A DNA stretch of 64,000 nucleotides, from positions 2,480,001 through 2,544,000 of the forward strand of contig CAXXDH010000003.1 of the NCBI GenBank assembly GCA_963677785.2, in the 5' to 3' direction. This document shows, piece by piece, positions 8,850 to 16,500 of the stretch (position 1 is its first letter; each line of letters opens with the position of its first letter). A model generated the notes under the pieces. It was not told the DNA's origin. It did not search any database and saw only the letters and a program-made list of their open reading frames with translations. Source of the DNA: G963665495 sp963677785 (GTDB taxonomy: Bacteria > Desulfobacterota > Desulfovibrionia > Desulfovibrionales > Desulfovibrionaceae). The position numbers were made by a program, and so were the translations under genes.

Positions 8850-10189
8850 GCTCCAGCCTCCTGGTCCGGCATCCGGACCAGCAGAACGCCCTTTTCCGCT
8901 CCCGCGGGCACAGCCCGGAGCAACGAACGTTCGGGTGCATCGGGCAATGGTCCGGTGAACCGGCAAGAGACGTAGTATTCGTTCATGCCCGCTCCGGCGG
9001 CTTTGTCGCGCAGGGCCATTTGCACTTCCGGCAAAGTGGTTTGCGACGCGATGAAAGCCTGCTTTTTTTCCGTCACCAGGGCGCGCAGCCGGGCGGCGCG
9101 TTCCTTGCGTACGTCCAGTCCGAGCTGGTCGGCGTATGTGGCCGCGGGCGTGCCGGGGCGCGGCGAGTAGGGAAAAACATGCGCATAGTTCAGGGGCAGA
9201 GCGGCCGCCAGGTTGAAGGTTTCGTCGAACTGGGCTTCGCTTTCGCCCGGAAATCCCACCAGGAGGTCCGCGCCCAGCCCCAGAGCCGGAGCCTGTGCCG
9301 CCAAGCGGTCGACCAGCTTTAGAATGTCCTGCGGATCATAGTGTCCGCGTCCCATACGCCGCAAGACCTCCGGGCTGCCGCTTTGGATGGAAAGGTGCAG
9401 GTGCGGGCAGACGATACGCGCGCTTGTCAGGACCTCCAGGCCTTTTTCCCCGAGCTGGGCCGGGTCCAGCGAACTGCAGCGCAGGCGTCCGGCGCCCTGC
9501 CAGCGGGAAGCGAGCCGCGCGTCCAACCAGCGCAGCAGGTCCCAGAAATCACCGCCGGAGCTCTGCTCGTGGTGCAGAAAATCGTACTGGCGCAGGTTGA
9601 TGCCGCTGAGCACGACTTCGCCCACGCCTGCCGCAAACAAGCGCTGGATTTCCTGCAGGATGTCCTCTGCCGGGCGGCTGCGCGCCGGGCCGCGCGCCAG
9701 GGGTACGATGCAATAGGTGCAGCGGTGCGAACACCCGTCCTGGATTTTGACCACGGCCCGGGCTCGGTCGTAGCCGCTGATGCGAAAGGGCGGAAAGTTG
9801 GTCTCGGCGAACGCTTGCGGCGTGTCAAAGGGATTGAGCAGCTGCGCTTTGTCCGGCTGGTCCAGGCAACCGGCCACGCCGGGGATTTTGCGCAGTTCCT
9901 TGCCGTGGAATTTGGCGGCGCAGCCGGTGACCAGAATGCGGGCTTCCGGGTTGGCGCGGTTGGCCGAGCGGATGGTGTGGCGCAGATCCCGTACGGCGTT
10001 TTCCGTGACCGCGCAGGAATTCACCAGGACCCATTCGGCCTGTTCCGGCGAGTCGTGTTCGACCAGCCCCAGAGCGGTCCAGGCCTCGCGGATGGCCTGG
10101 CTTTCGTACTGGTTGCTGCGGCAGCCCAGGGTGAGGATGCAGAAATGAACAAAACGTTCAAGAGGAAACAGCGGTTGCTTGGTAGGCAA
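8846..10189 (-). CDS. mtaB: MtaB-like tRNA methylthiotransferase
   Basis: A 447-residue radical SAM enzyme of the MiaB/RimO/MtaB family, probably converting t6A to ms2t6A at position 37 of tRNAs. The N-terminal UPF0004 domain carries three cluster cysteines (Cys23 in LGCRSNQYES, Cys59, Cys90), and the radical SAM cluster is CSHRCTYC (Cys153, Cys157, Cys160). The C-terminal TRAM region appears degenerate. LGCRSNQ and the overall layout favour MtaB over MiaB. No ATG lies near the N-terminus; translation seems to start at TTG 10189, 15 bases after the stop codon of the upstream exported-protein gene, which suggests coupling. It overlaps the DUF4416 gene. Confidence 0.88.
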   Translation of the reverse strand: MPTKQPLFPLERFVHFCILTLGCRSNQYESQAIREAWTALGLVEHDSPEQAEWVLVNSCAVTENAVRDLRHTIRSANRANPEARILVTGCAAKFHGKELRKIPGVAGCLDQPDKAQLLNPFDTPQAFAETNFPPFRISGYDRARAVVKIQDGCSHRCTYCIVPLARGPARSRPAEDILQEIQRLFAAGVGEVVLSGINLRQYDFLHHEQSSGGDFWDLLRWLDARLASRWQGAGRLRCSSLDPAQLGEKGLEVLTSARIVCPHLHLSIQSGSPEVLRRMGRGHYDPQDILKLVDRLAAQAPALGLGADLLVGFPGESEAQFDETFNLAAALPLNYAHVFPYSPRPGTPAATYADQLGLDVRKERAARLRALVTEKKQAFIASQTTLPEVQMALRDKAAGAGMNEYYVSCRFTGPLPDAPERSLLRAVPAGAEKGVLLVRMPDQEAGA

Positions 10190-10204
10190 GGCAATCTCGT
10201 CCGG

Positions 10205-10612
10205 TTAGTTTTTTTTCAGGGTGGAAGATCCCAGATAGGTGTCCGTGAAATCGGTGAGCGTAAAGGTCAGAGCAAGTTCTCCCGAAGGCGTCACCTGTCC
10301 GGAGTAGGTGCCTTTGTTGCCCACCAAGGTCAGGTTGCCGTCGGCATCCGTCAGGCCGATGATGGTTTGTTGCTTACCGTCGCGCTGGAGGGTGCCGTAA
10401 AAACGGCCTTTGTCCTGCTTGTTGATCTGCAGCACCAGGGTTGCCTCAACGAACTCGGGCACGGCGTCCGGGTTGACTTTCTGGGTTTTGGCGAAATGTA
10501 CGGCCTGCTCCTTGCCTTGCCAGGTGCCCAGCAGCGAATTGGGGAAGGCCCAGGCTGACGTACAAGCGGTAAGCACCAGCAACACTGCGAAAAACATTGA
10601 TTTATAAGGCAT
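10205..10612 (-). CDS. Small exported protein of unknown function
   Basis: A 135-residue protein with a clear N-terminal signal. MPYKSMFFAVLLVLTACTSAWA can be read as a signal-peptidase-I site after AWA or as a lipobox LTAC; both are possible. The mature part alternates short strands (GTWQGKEQAV, ATLVLQINKQDKGRFYGTLQ, TLVGNKGTYSGQVTPSGELALTFT), which suggests a small beta-barrel or lipocalin-like fold. A perfect AGGAGG precedes the ATG. It stands between mnmA and mtaB, two tRNA thio-modification enzymes, although it is itself exported. Family not recognised. Confidence 0.75.
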   Translation of the reverse strand: MPYKSMFFAVLLVLTACTSAWAFPNSLLGTWQGKEQAVHFAKTQKVNPDAVPEFVEATLVLQINKQDKGRFYGTLQRDGKQQTIIGLTDADGNLTLVGNKGTYSGQVTPSGELALTFTLTDFTDTYLGSSTLKKN

Positions 10613-10685
10613 GGCGTCCTCCTTGATGGAAGAGAAAATAAGGGTTCTTGGACTGCCGGAGACAGTAGCGACACGCCAGAGGCAG

Positions 10686-11777
10686 TCACTCGCCCACCGA
10701 ATCGATGACTCCGGCAGCCAGTACGTGTCCTGCGGGCGTGTAGGCCACGGCGAGCTGGCCGGGGGCCGGCAGGGCGTGGGGGGCATGGAAAACGACCCGC
10801 ATGATACGGTCTTCTTCCGAGAGTTCCACGTCCGCGGGCGCTGCCTTCTGGCGGTAGCGCGTCTGCACCAGCAGCTCTGCGGGCCACTGCCTCCGGGGAA
10901 GGTGGATGACGCAGTCCCGAGCGGCGCATACGCGGGTGTATTGTTCGTGCTCCGGCCCCACGATGAGCGCATTGCCGGCCATATCCTTGCCCAGGACGTA
11001 GAGCGGTTCTTTCCAGGCAACGCCCAAGCCGCGCCGTTGCCCCAATGTATGGCGCCAGAGCCCCTGGTGGCGGCCGACAACCCGGCCGTAGTCATTGCCG
11101 TCTTTAAGCACAATAGGGCCTTCTCCGGGAAGGTCAAGCGAAAGCTCGCGTCCGGCCTGCTGTAGGAATCTCCGGTAGTCGTTGTCGGGAATAAAGCAGA
11201 TCTCCCGGCTGGCCGTGGGGTTGGGCGGTTCGAGTCCGCGTACGCGCAGGGCGTCCAGAGTCTGTTCCTTGAAGGTTTCGCCCAGGGGAAAATGGGCCAG
11301 GGCCAGGCGATCAGGCGGCGTCATGGACATGAAATAGCTCTGGTCCTTGCCCGGATCCTTGCCGCGGCAGAGCAGTATCGTGGAGTCCGTATAAGGCGTA
11401 CGGCGCGCGTAATGGCCCGTGGCAATGCCTCCGGCCCCCAGTTCGCGGCATTTGTCCAGCAACAGGCCGAATTTGACGCGCGGATTGCAGAGCCCGCAAG
11501 GGTTGGGCGTATATCCGGCCGCGTACGCCTGGGCAAAAGGGGCGATGACCAGCTGCCGGAATTCCCGGCGTACGTCCAGGATGTGCAGGGGGATGCCCAA
11601 GACCGCGCATTGCCGCTCCAGAGCCTGCTCGCGTTGCAGGGCTGCGGCGTCGGGAGCGAAAAAACGCCCGTGCACGGCCAGCAGCCTGTGTCCTGCCTCC
11701 TGCAGCAAGGCCAGGGCCAGCAGGCTGTCCGCACCGCCGCTGACGGCGACGGCAAGGGGCGTCTCGGGCTGTTTCAT
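10686..11777 (-). CDS. mnmA: tRNA-specific 2-thiouridylase MnmA
   Basis: A 363-residue enzyme that places sulfur at C2 of the wobble uridine in tRNAs for Lys, Glu and Gln. The PP-loop is AVSGGADSLL (11-20); most MnmA proteins have GMSGGVDS, so this one is slightly divergent. The catalytic cysteines are Cys94 in TPNPCGLC and Cys194 in REICFIPD. GHYAR, GQRRGLGV and the C-terminal beta-barrel are present. It has GGAGG nine bases before the ATG and appears to head the minus-strand series. Its start faces the small lipoprotein gene on the plus strand across about 105 bases. Confidence 0.92.
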   Translation of the reverse strand: MKQPETPLAVAVSGGADSLLALALLQEAGHRLLAVHGRFFAPDAAALQREQALERQCAVLGIPLHILDVRREFRQLVIAPFAQAYAAGYTPNPCGLCNPRVKFGLLLDKCRELGAGGIATGHYARRTPYTDSTILLCRGKDPGKDQSYFMSMTPPDRLALAHFPLGETFKEQTLDALRVRGLEPPNPTASREICFIPDNDYRRFLQQAGRELSLDLPGEGPIVLKDGNDYGRVVGRHQGLWRHTLGQRRGLGVAWKEPLYVLGKDMAGNALIVGPEHEQYTRVCAARDCVIHLPRRQWPAELLVQTRYRQKAAPADVELSEEDRIMRVVFHAPHALPAPGQLAVAYTPAGHVLAAGVIDSVGE

Positions 11778-11807
11778 TGGGAAGTTCCTCCGGAGCCTTG
11801 GGAAAAA

Positions 11808-11835
11808 TTGACTTTTTTCATAACTTGCGTATTAC
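11808..11835 (+). promoter_or_regulatory. Possible sigma-70 promoter before the small lipoprotein
   Basis: TTGACT (11808-11813) and TATTAC (11830-11835) are separated by 16 bases and lie about 45 bases upstream of the lipoprotein start. The -35 box is good and the -10 box fair. It lies between divergent mnmA and the lipoprotein gene. Confidence 0.4.
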
Positions 11836-11882
11836 TTTGAAGCATGGGAAGCTGTAGCAAAATCCTGTAAGGAGGATAAGCC

Positions 11883-12011
11883 ATGCAACGGATCAGCGCG
11901 CTTTTTGCATTGCTTTTACTGCTTGCCGCCGTGGCGGCCGGATGCGCCCATAACCCGGAAGTAACGGTTTCCGGCCAGCATGACGTCACCTTCGAATACC
12001 GGAAAAATTGA
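11883..12011 (+). CDS. Small lipoprotein, 42 residues
   Basis: A 42-residue open frame starting MQRISALFALLLLLAAVAA, with a textbook lipobox AAGC at Cys21, then only 21 residues (AHNPEVTVSGQHDVTFEYRKN). A perfect AAGGAGG (11869-11875) stands seven bases before the ATG, and a plausible promoter lies upstream, so expression is likely despite the small size. The mature peptide would be an outer- or inner-membrane-anchored lipopeptide. No family is recognised; it is reminiscent of other tiny enterobacterial lipoproteins only in architecture. Confidence 0.7.
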   Translation: MQRISALFALLLLLAAVAAGCAHNPEVTVSGQHDVTFEYRKN

Positions 12012-12077
12012 CGGGCCGGTGCGTGCCGGATACCATACGCTCTTGCCGTCCGGCGGGGCAGAAGGACTGAGAATCAG

Positions 12078-12371
12078 ATGCATAGCTTCGAACCCATCCT
12101 GTATATCAGCATGAAGACCGGAATGGAAATCCATGAGCATTTTCAGAACAGGGAACGCTGGCAGCTGGAAACAGGAAAAATCGTCAAATCGTCCGTGCAG
12201 GGCCGGGACTACAAATATTACCGTATCGTGGGCATAGAAGACGACGTAGTCAGCACCAAGGTGTATCTCAAACCCATTCCCATCCATTTCTCCCAGATTT
12301 TCAAGCTTATCCTGATCGCCGCACTGGGCTGGTTCGTCTTCAATGCCTGGTGGAAACTGCTTATCGAGTAA
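12078..12371 (+). CDS. Small membrane protein of unknown function
   Basis: A 97-residue frame. The first 70 residues are soluble and charged (HEHFQNRERWQLETGKIV, YKYYRIVGIEDDVVSTKVYLKPIP), and one hydrophobic helix follows near the C-terminus (FKLILIAALGWFVFNAWW). The nearest Shine-Dalgarno, AAGGA, is rather far from this ATG; an in-frame ATG eleven codons later is possible. It lies 66 bases after the lipoprotein gene in the same direction. A long minus-strand frame overlaps it but has no supporting signal. Not recognised. Confidence 0.55.
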   Translation: MHSFEPILYISMKTGMEIHEHFQNRERWQLETGKIVKSSVQGRDYKYYRIVGIEDDVVSTKVYLKPIPIHFSQIFKLILIAALGWFVFNAWWKLLIE

Positions 12372-12698
12372 TCCGTCCTCCCCGGAAAAGGGTTTCACCT
12401 CAACAGACCGGGCTCTGTCAAGGAAAAACAGCTGCTGGTGCCGCGCGTTTCCAGCAGCTGCCGGTTGCGGGGTGATCTGCAAAGTGAAGCTTGTTTGCTT
12501 TCCGGCGAACCGTTTTCCAAAATACACCCTGCCGTCATTCAATTCTCGCAGTCTGGTACTAAAATGCTCATAGAATCCGGTGTGTATACATATTAAAAGT
12601 ACTTATCAAATAAAGGCACTTCCGGATGCAGAGAGCGGTAACCCATAAATTTTTTGGAACAACCGGTATTATTTTACCACCAAGCAAGCGAGGTTCGC
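12372..12698. other. Intergenic region with an orphan minus-strand terminator
   Basis: About 330 bases without a convincing gene. A perfect 10-bp stem (12429-12438 with 12451-12460, arms CAGCTGCTGG / CCAGCAGCTG) is followed on the minus strand by TTTTT, a terminator shape although no minus-strand gene ends there. An AT-rich patch at about 12565-12620 carries TTGATA and TATACA on the minus strand with 15-base spacing, a possible promoter about 150 bases before the stem. The same patch probably also holds the promoter of the NifU-like gene. Confidence 0.4.
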
Positions 12699-13391
12699 AT
12701 GGACAAAACCGATGCCGTGGAGAACATGGTATGCGTGGCCAAAGGCCCGAAAAACGGTCCCGCGCCCATTCCCCAGGAGGGGCGCTGGGTACAGGCTTAT
12801 GAAATCAAGGATATTTCCGGATTGTCACACGGGATCGGGGGCTGCGCGCCGCATCAGGGCGGCTGCAAACTGACGCTCAACGTCAAGCAGGGCATCATCC
12901 AGGAGGCCCTGGTGGAAATTCTCGGCTGTTCGGGAGCCACCCATTCAGCGGCCATGGCCTGTGAAATCCTCCCCGGCAAGACCCTGCTGGAAGCGCTGAA
13001 TACGGATCTGGTCTGCGACGCCATCAACACGGCCATGCGTGAGCTTTTCAATCAGATCGTCTACGGGCGCACCCAGACCGCGTTCTCCGCTGACGGCCTG
13101 CCTGTGGGCGCGGGCATGGAAGACCTGGGCAAAGGCCTCAGGAGCCAGCTGGGCACCATGTACGGTACGCTCGAAAAGGGGCCGCGCTACCTGGAGATGA
13201 CCGAAGGCTATGTTCGCGAGCTTGCCCTGGACGCCGGGGACGAGATCATTGGTTACAAATATACCAATCTCGGCAAGATGATGCAGGCCATAGACGCGGG
13301 CACTGACCCTGCTGAAGCCCTGGCGCAGGCTACGGGCACGTACGGGCGTTATGACGAAGCCGTCCGGACCATCAACCCCAGGCTCAAATAA
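12699..13391 (+). CDS. NifU-like iron-sulfur scaffold protein of the GGGtGRT module
   Basis: About 230 residues from the ATG preceded by GCGAGG; in-frame starts exist up to 45 bases upstream. It resembles the NifU/IscU N-terminal fold in its order of cysteines: Cys49 and Cys56 in GIGGCAPHQGGC, Cys77 in LGCSGATHSAA and Cys88 in MACEIL. The C-terminal half (GYKYTNLGKMMQAIDAGT) is not part of classic IscU. Proteins of this kind are found encoded next to GGGtGRT proteins in anaerobes. It probably carries an Fe-S cluster or other metal centre, but its client is unknown. The next gene starts 11 bases downstream. Confidence 0.8.
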   Translation: MDKTDAVENMVCVAKGPKNGPAPIPQEGRWVQAYEIKDISGLSHGIGGCAPHQGGCKLTLNVKQGIIQEALVEILGCSGATHSAAMACEILPGKTLLEALNTDLVCDAINTAMRELFNQIVYGRTQTAFSADGLPVGAGMEDLGKGLRSQLGTMYGTLEKGPRYLEMTEGYVRELALDAGDEIIGYKYTNLGKMMQAIDAGTDPAEALAQATGTYGRYDEAVRTINPRLK

Positions 13392-13401
13392 GGAGGGCTG
13401 C

Positions 13402-14394
13402 ATGGAACTTTTTGAAAATTACGACAAGCGTATCGGGCAGATTACGCCCGTGCTCGAAAAATACGGCATGAAGACCCTGGACGATGCCAAAGCCGTGTGC
13501 GCTGACAAGGGGCTGGACGTTTATACGCTGGTCCGCGGCATTCAATCCATCTGTTTTGAGAACGCTTGCTGGGCCTACACCCTGGGGGCGGCCATGGCCA
13601 TCAAGCAGCAGGTTGGGACCGCCAAGGAAGCCGCCGTGATCATCGGCGAAAGCCTGCAGGCTTTCTGCATTCCCGGATCCGTGGCCGATCAGCGCAAGGT
13701 GGGGCTGGGGCACGGCAACCTGGCTGCCATGCTTCTGGACGAACAGACTCAGTGTTTCGCCTTCGTGGCCGGGCACGAATCCTTTGCGGCCGCCGAAGGC
13801 GCGCTGGGCATTGCCCGTTCCGCCAACAAGGTCCGCAGCGTCCCCCTGCGGGTGATCCTCAACGGCCTGGGCAAGGACGCGGCACACATTATTTCGCGTA
13901 TCAATGGATTCACCCACGTCAAAACCGCTTTTGACTACCATGTGGGTACGCTCGGCATTGTGGAGGAGCACGCCTATTCCCAGGGCGAGCGCGCGCAGGT
14001 GCGCTGCTACGGCTGCGACGACGTCAGCGAAGGCGTGGCCATCATGCACCACGAAAAAGTGGACGCCTCCATCACGGGTAATTCCACCAACCCCACCCGC
14101 TTTACTCACCCGGTGGTGGGCACCTACAAAAAAGAATGCGTACAGCTGGGAAAAAAGTACTTCTCGGTGGCCTCGGGCGGCGGTACGGGCCGTACGCTGC
14201 ATCCGGACAACATGAAGGCAGGTCCGGCTTCCTACGGCATGACCGATACCATGGGCCGGATGCATTCGGACGCGCAGTTCGCCGGATCGTCTTCCGTGCC
14301 CGCACACGTGGAAATGATGGGTTTCCTGGGGATGGGCAACAACCCCATGGTGGGCGCCACAGTCAGTGTGGCCGTTGCTGTGTCCCAGGCGTAA
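13402..14394 (+). CDS. GGGtGRT family protein
   Basis: A 330-residue protein containing the motif that names its family, ASGGGTGRTLHPDNMK (GGGTGRT at residues 259-265), with the flanking SSVPAHVEMMGFLGMGNNPMVGATVSVAVAV. Other conserved-looking stretches are KQQVGTAKEAAVIIGESLQAFCIPGS and GHGNLAAMLLDEQTQCFAFVAGHESFAAAEG. AAGGAGGG stands before the ATG. It is tightly linked to the NifU-like scaffold gene, a pairing seen in anaerobic bacteria and archaea, and a strong terminator follows. I know of no established biochemical function. Gly-rich loops suggest nucleotide or cofactor binding, but that is inference. Confidence 0.88.
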   Translation: MELFENYDKRIGQITPVLEKYGMKTLDDAKAVCADKGLDVYTLVRGIQSICFENACWAYTLGAAMAIKQQVGTAKEAAVIIGESLQAFCIPGSVADQRKVGLGHGNLAAMLLDEQTQCFAFVAGHESFAAAEGALGIARSANKVRSVPLRVILNGLGKDAAHIISRINGFTHVKTAFDYHVGTLGIVEEHAYSQGERAQVRCYGCDDVSEGVAIMHHEKVDASITGNSTNPTRFTHPVVGTYKKECVQLGKKYFSVASGGGTGRTLHPDNMKAGPASYGMTDTMGRMHSDAQFAGSSSVPAHVEMMGFLGMGNNPMVGATVSVAVAVSQA

Positions 14395-14396
14395 AG

Positions 14397-14445
14397 AAAA
14401 AAGGCGAGATCGTGGGGGCTCCCTGCCCCCACGATCTCGCCTTTT
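14397..14445. terminator. Bidirectional terminator between the GGGtGRT gene and gatA
   Basis: A perfect 17-bp stem (14403-14419 with 14425-14441) around a TCCCT loop is flanked by A6 on the left and TTTT on the right, so it can end both convergent transcripts. The right flank continues into a dispersed repeat (see the repeat entry at 14442). Confidence 0.85.
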
Positions 14446-14472
14446 GCAAAAAGGTCCCTAAGCCGCCGGAGG
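14442..14472 (+). repeat. Dispersed palindromic element, copy 1
   Basis: GCAAAAAGGTCCCTAAG followed by CCGCCGGAGGC and then TTCTTCAC. The same order of words occurs at 43924-43963 and, reversed, at 42961-42999, each after or within a GGAACC/GGTTCC palindrome in a gap between genes. Confidence 0.5.
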
Positions 14473-14480
14473 CCTCTTCT

Positions 14481-15944
14481 TCACACTCCCCGCGGCGTAC
14501 CCAGCTGTGGGAGCGCTTGTTCCAGGGCGTGGGCGAAGGTCAGGAGGCGGTCCTCCTGAAAGGCCTTGCCGATGAAGTGCATGCCCACGGGCATCCGGCT
14601 TTGCGCGCCCAGCCCCACGGGCAGGCTCAGGCCCGGCAGTCCGGCCAGGTTGACCGGCAGGGTGAAAATATCCATCAGATACATCTTGAGCGGGTCGGCG
14701 GTCAGTTCGCCCAGTTTCCAGGCTGTAACGGGCGAGACCGCGCCGCAGATCACGTCGCAGGACTCGAAGGCGTCCAGAAAATCCTGGCGGATCAGCCGCC
14801 GTACCTGGGCTGCTTTGCGGTAATAGGCGTCGTAGTACCCGGCGGAAAGCACGTACGTGCCGATGATGATCCGGCGCTGCACTTCGTCTCCGAAACCTTC
14901 GCTGCGGGATTTGACGTACATGTCGATGAGGTCCGCGGGATCCTTGGCGCGGTGGCCGTAGCGTACGCCGTCGAAGCGCGCCAGGTTGGAGCTGGCTTCG
15001 GCCATGGCGAGAATATAGTAGGTGGCCACGGCATAGGCCGTATGGGGCAGAGACACTTCCACCAGTTTGGCGCCCAGTTCTTCGGCCTTGTCCACTGCGG
15101 CCTTGAGGGACTGTTCCACTTCAGGATCCAGGCCAGTGCCCCAGTATTCCTTGGGCATTCCGATGGTCACGCCCTTGAGGTCCTGCTGCTGCAGCGGGCC
15201 GAGATAATCCGGCACGTCCAGATTGGCGCAGGTGGCGTCCTTGCTGTCGTGTCCGGCCATGACCTGCAGCATCAGCGCCGCGTCCTCCACCGTACGGGTC
15301 AACGGTCCGGCCTGGTCTAGGGACGAACCATAGGCCACCAGTCCGTAACGCGAGACACGTCCGTAGGTGGGTTTGAGGCCGACGCAGCCGCACAGGGAGG
15401 CGGGCTGGCGGATGGAGCCGCCCGTGTCCGTGCCGATGGAGCCGTAGACCTGTCCGGCGGCAATACCCGCTGCCGCACCGCCGCTCGATCCGCCGGGAAC
15501 GCGTTCCAGATCCCAGGGATTTTTGGTCGGTCCGTGACAGGAACTCTCGGTGGTGGAGCCCATGGCGAATTCGTCCATGTTGGTCTTGCCCACGATGACA
15601 GAACCCGCATCCAGGATTTTATCCACGCAGAATGCGTTATAAAACGGCTTGAAATTTTGAAGTATTTTTGATCCGCAGGTGTTGTCGACTCCCTTGAGCG
15701 TGATCAGATCCTTGACGGCGACCGGTACGCCCCAAAGCGGTTTTTCCGGATCAGGCCCCTGGCGGTCCAGCTCCTTGGCCTGTTCCAGGGCCTGTTCCGC
15801 CAGCACCGTGACCATGGCGTTGCAGTCGGGTTCCGTGGCCGCGATACGGTCCAGGCCGGCTTGCATGGTTTCCTGGGCGCTGATTTCCTTTGCGCGAAGC
15901 ATATCGCGAATTTTGGTCAGCGACAGATAGGACAACTCGGACAT
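14481..15944 (-). CDS. gatA: Aspartyl/glutamyl-tRNA amidotransferase subunit A
   Basis: A 487-residue amidase-signature enzyme. GatA releases ammonia from glutamine for GatB to amidate Glu-tRNA(Gln) or Asp-tRNA(Asn). The catalytic Ser-Ser-Lys triad is visible: Lys78 in VAVKDL, Ser153 in GGSSGG and Ser177 in GTDTGGSIRQ. TYGRVSRYGLVAYGSSLDQ and AYYILAMAEASSNLARFDGVRYG (split here by positions about 197-215 and 308-330) are GatA-typical. It follows gatC by 47 bases; gatB is not in the window. The presence of gatCA shows use of the indirect amidation route. Confidence 0.97.
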   Translation of the reverse strand: MSELSYLSLTKIRDMLRAKEISAQETMQAGLDRIAATEPDCNAMVTVLAEQALEQAKELDRQGPDPEKPLWGVPVAVKDLITLKGVDNTCGSKILQNFKPFYNAFCVDKILDAGSVIVGKTNMDEFAMGSTTESSCHGPTKNPWDLERVPGGSSGGAAAGIAAGQVYGSIGTDTGGSIRQPASLCGCVGLKPTYGRVSRYGLVAYGSSLDQAGPLTRTVEDAALMLQVMAGHDSKDATCANLDVPDYLGPLQQQDLKGVTIGMPKEYWGTGLDPEVEQSLKAAVDKAEELGAKLVEVSLPHTAYAVATYYILAMAEASSNLARFDGVRYGHRAKDPADLIDMYVKSRSEGFGDEVQRRIIIGTYVLSAGYYDAYYRKAAQVRRLIRQDFLDAFESCDVICGAVSPVTAWKLGELTADPLKMYLMDIFTLPVNLAGLPGLSLPVGLGAQSRMPVGMHFIGKAFQEDRLLTFAHALEQALPQLGTPRGV

Positions 15945-15991
15945 GAGAACTCCCTCTCAGAAATAAAGAAAAATCTATGAACGCGTCTGCA

Positions 15992-16291
15992 TCAGACGAT
16001 TTTGGGCACGATAAAAAACTGGCCGTCTGCCTCGGGCGCGTTGTCCAGAACCTGGTCGCGGCTGACCCGTTTTTCCACTACGTCCTCGCGGAAGACTGTA
16101 CCGTGCGATACCGGGCTGTACAAGGGGTCCACGTCGGCGGTGTCCACTTCGCCCAGGGTTTCCATATACCCGAGGATATCATTGAACTGCTGGGCGAACA
16201 GTTCGAGTTTGTCCTGCGGCGGGTTCAGACGGGCCAGGCGGGCGATACGCGCCGCGTCTTCGGCCGTGAGTTTTGTTTTGCTCTCAGACAT
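15992..16291 (-). CDS. gatC: Aspartyl/glutamyl-tRNA amidotransferase subunit C
   Basis: A 99-residue protein from the ATG of MSESKTKLT, preceded by GGAGAGAG. GatC wraps around GatA and stabilises the GatCAB complex. Typical segments are EDAARIARLARL, FAQQFNDILGYMETLGEVDTADVDPL and LREDVV-like FREDVVEKRVSRDQVLDNAPEADGQFF split over residues 74-95. It lies directly upstream of gatA. The longer in-frame extension upstream has no family match. Confidence 0.95.
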   Translation of the reverse strand: MSESKTKLTAEDAARIARLARLNPPQDKLELFAQQFNDILGYMETLGEVDTADVDPLYSPVSHGTVFREDVVEKRVSRDQVLDNAPEADGQFFIVPKIV

Positions 16292-16500
16292 GTCTCTCTC
16301 CAGTGTCTTCATGGCCGGATCCAATCCAGCCGAAACCATCTCATTTCCACAAAGCCTGCAGCTTGTCAAAACTGTGTCGTGGTTCTTTTCTGCCTGTGGG
16401 CCCATGAACGTTCGACTGCTGTAGTATATGGAAAAGGATGCGTTTGTTTTTCCTGTTGACGTCCCGGTTCTGTGCGTGAGGGCCAGCAGCCGCACCGTGT

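Noticed and set aside
10205..11137. A 310-residue frame extending the small exported protein upstream
   Set aside because: The upstream part is the wrong frame of mnmA; a signal peptide and AGGAGG mark the real start at 10612.
11916..12542. A 208-residue minus-strand frame over the small lipoprotein and membrane protein genes
   Set aside because: It starts with TTG, has no Shine-Dalgarno, crosses a terminator-like stem and shows no family resemblance.
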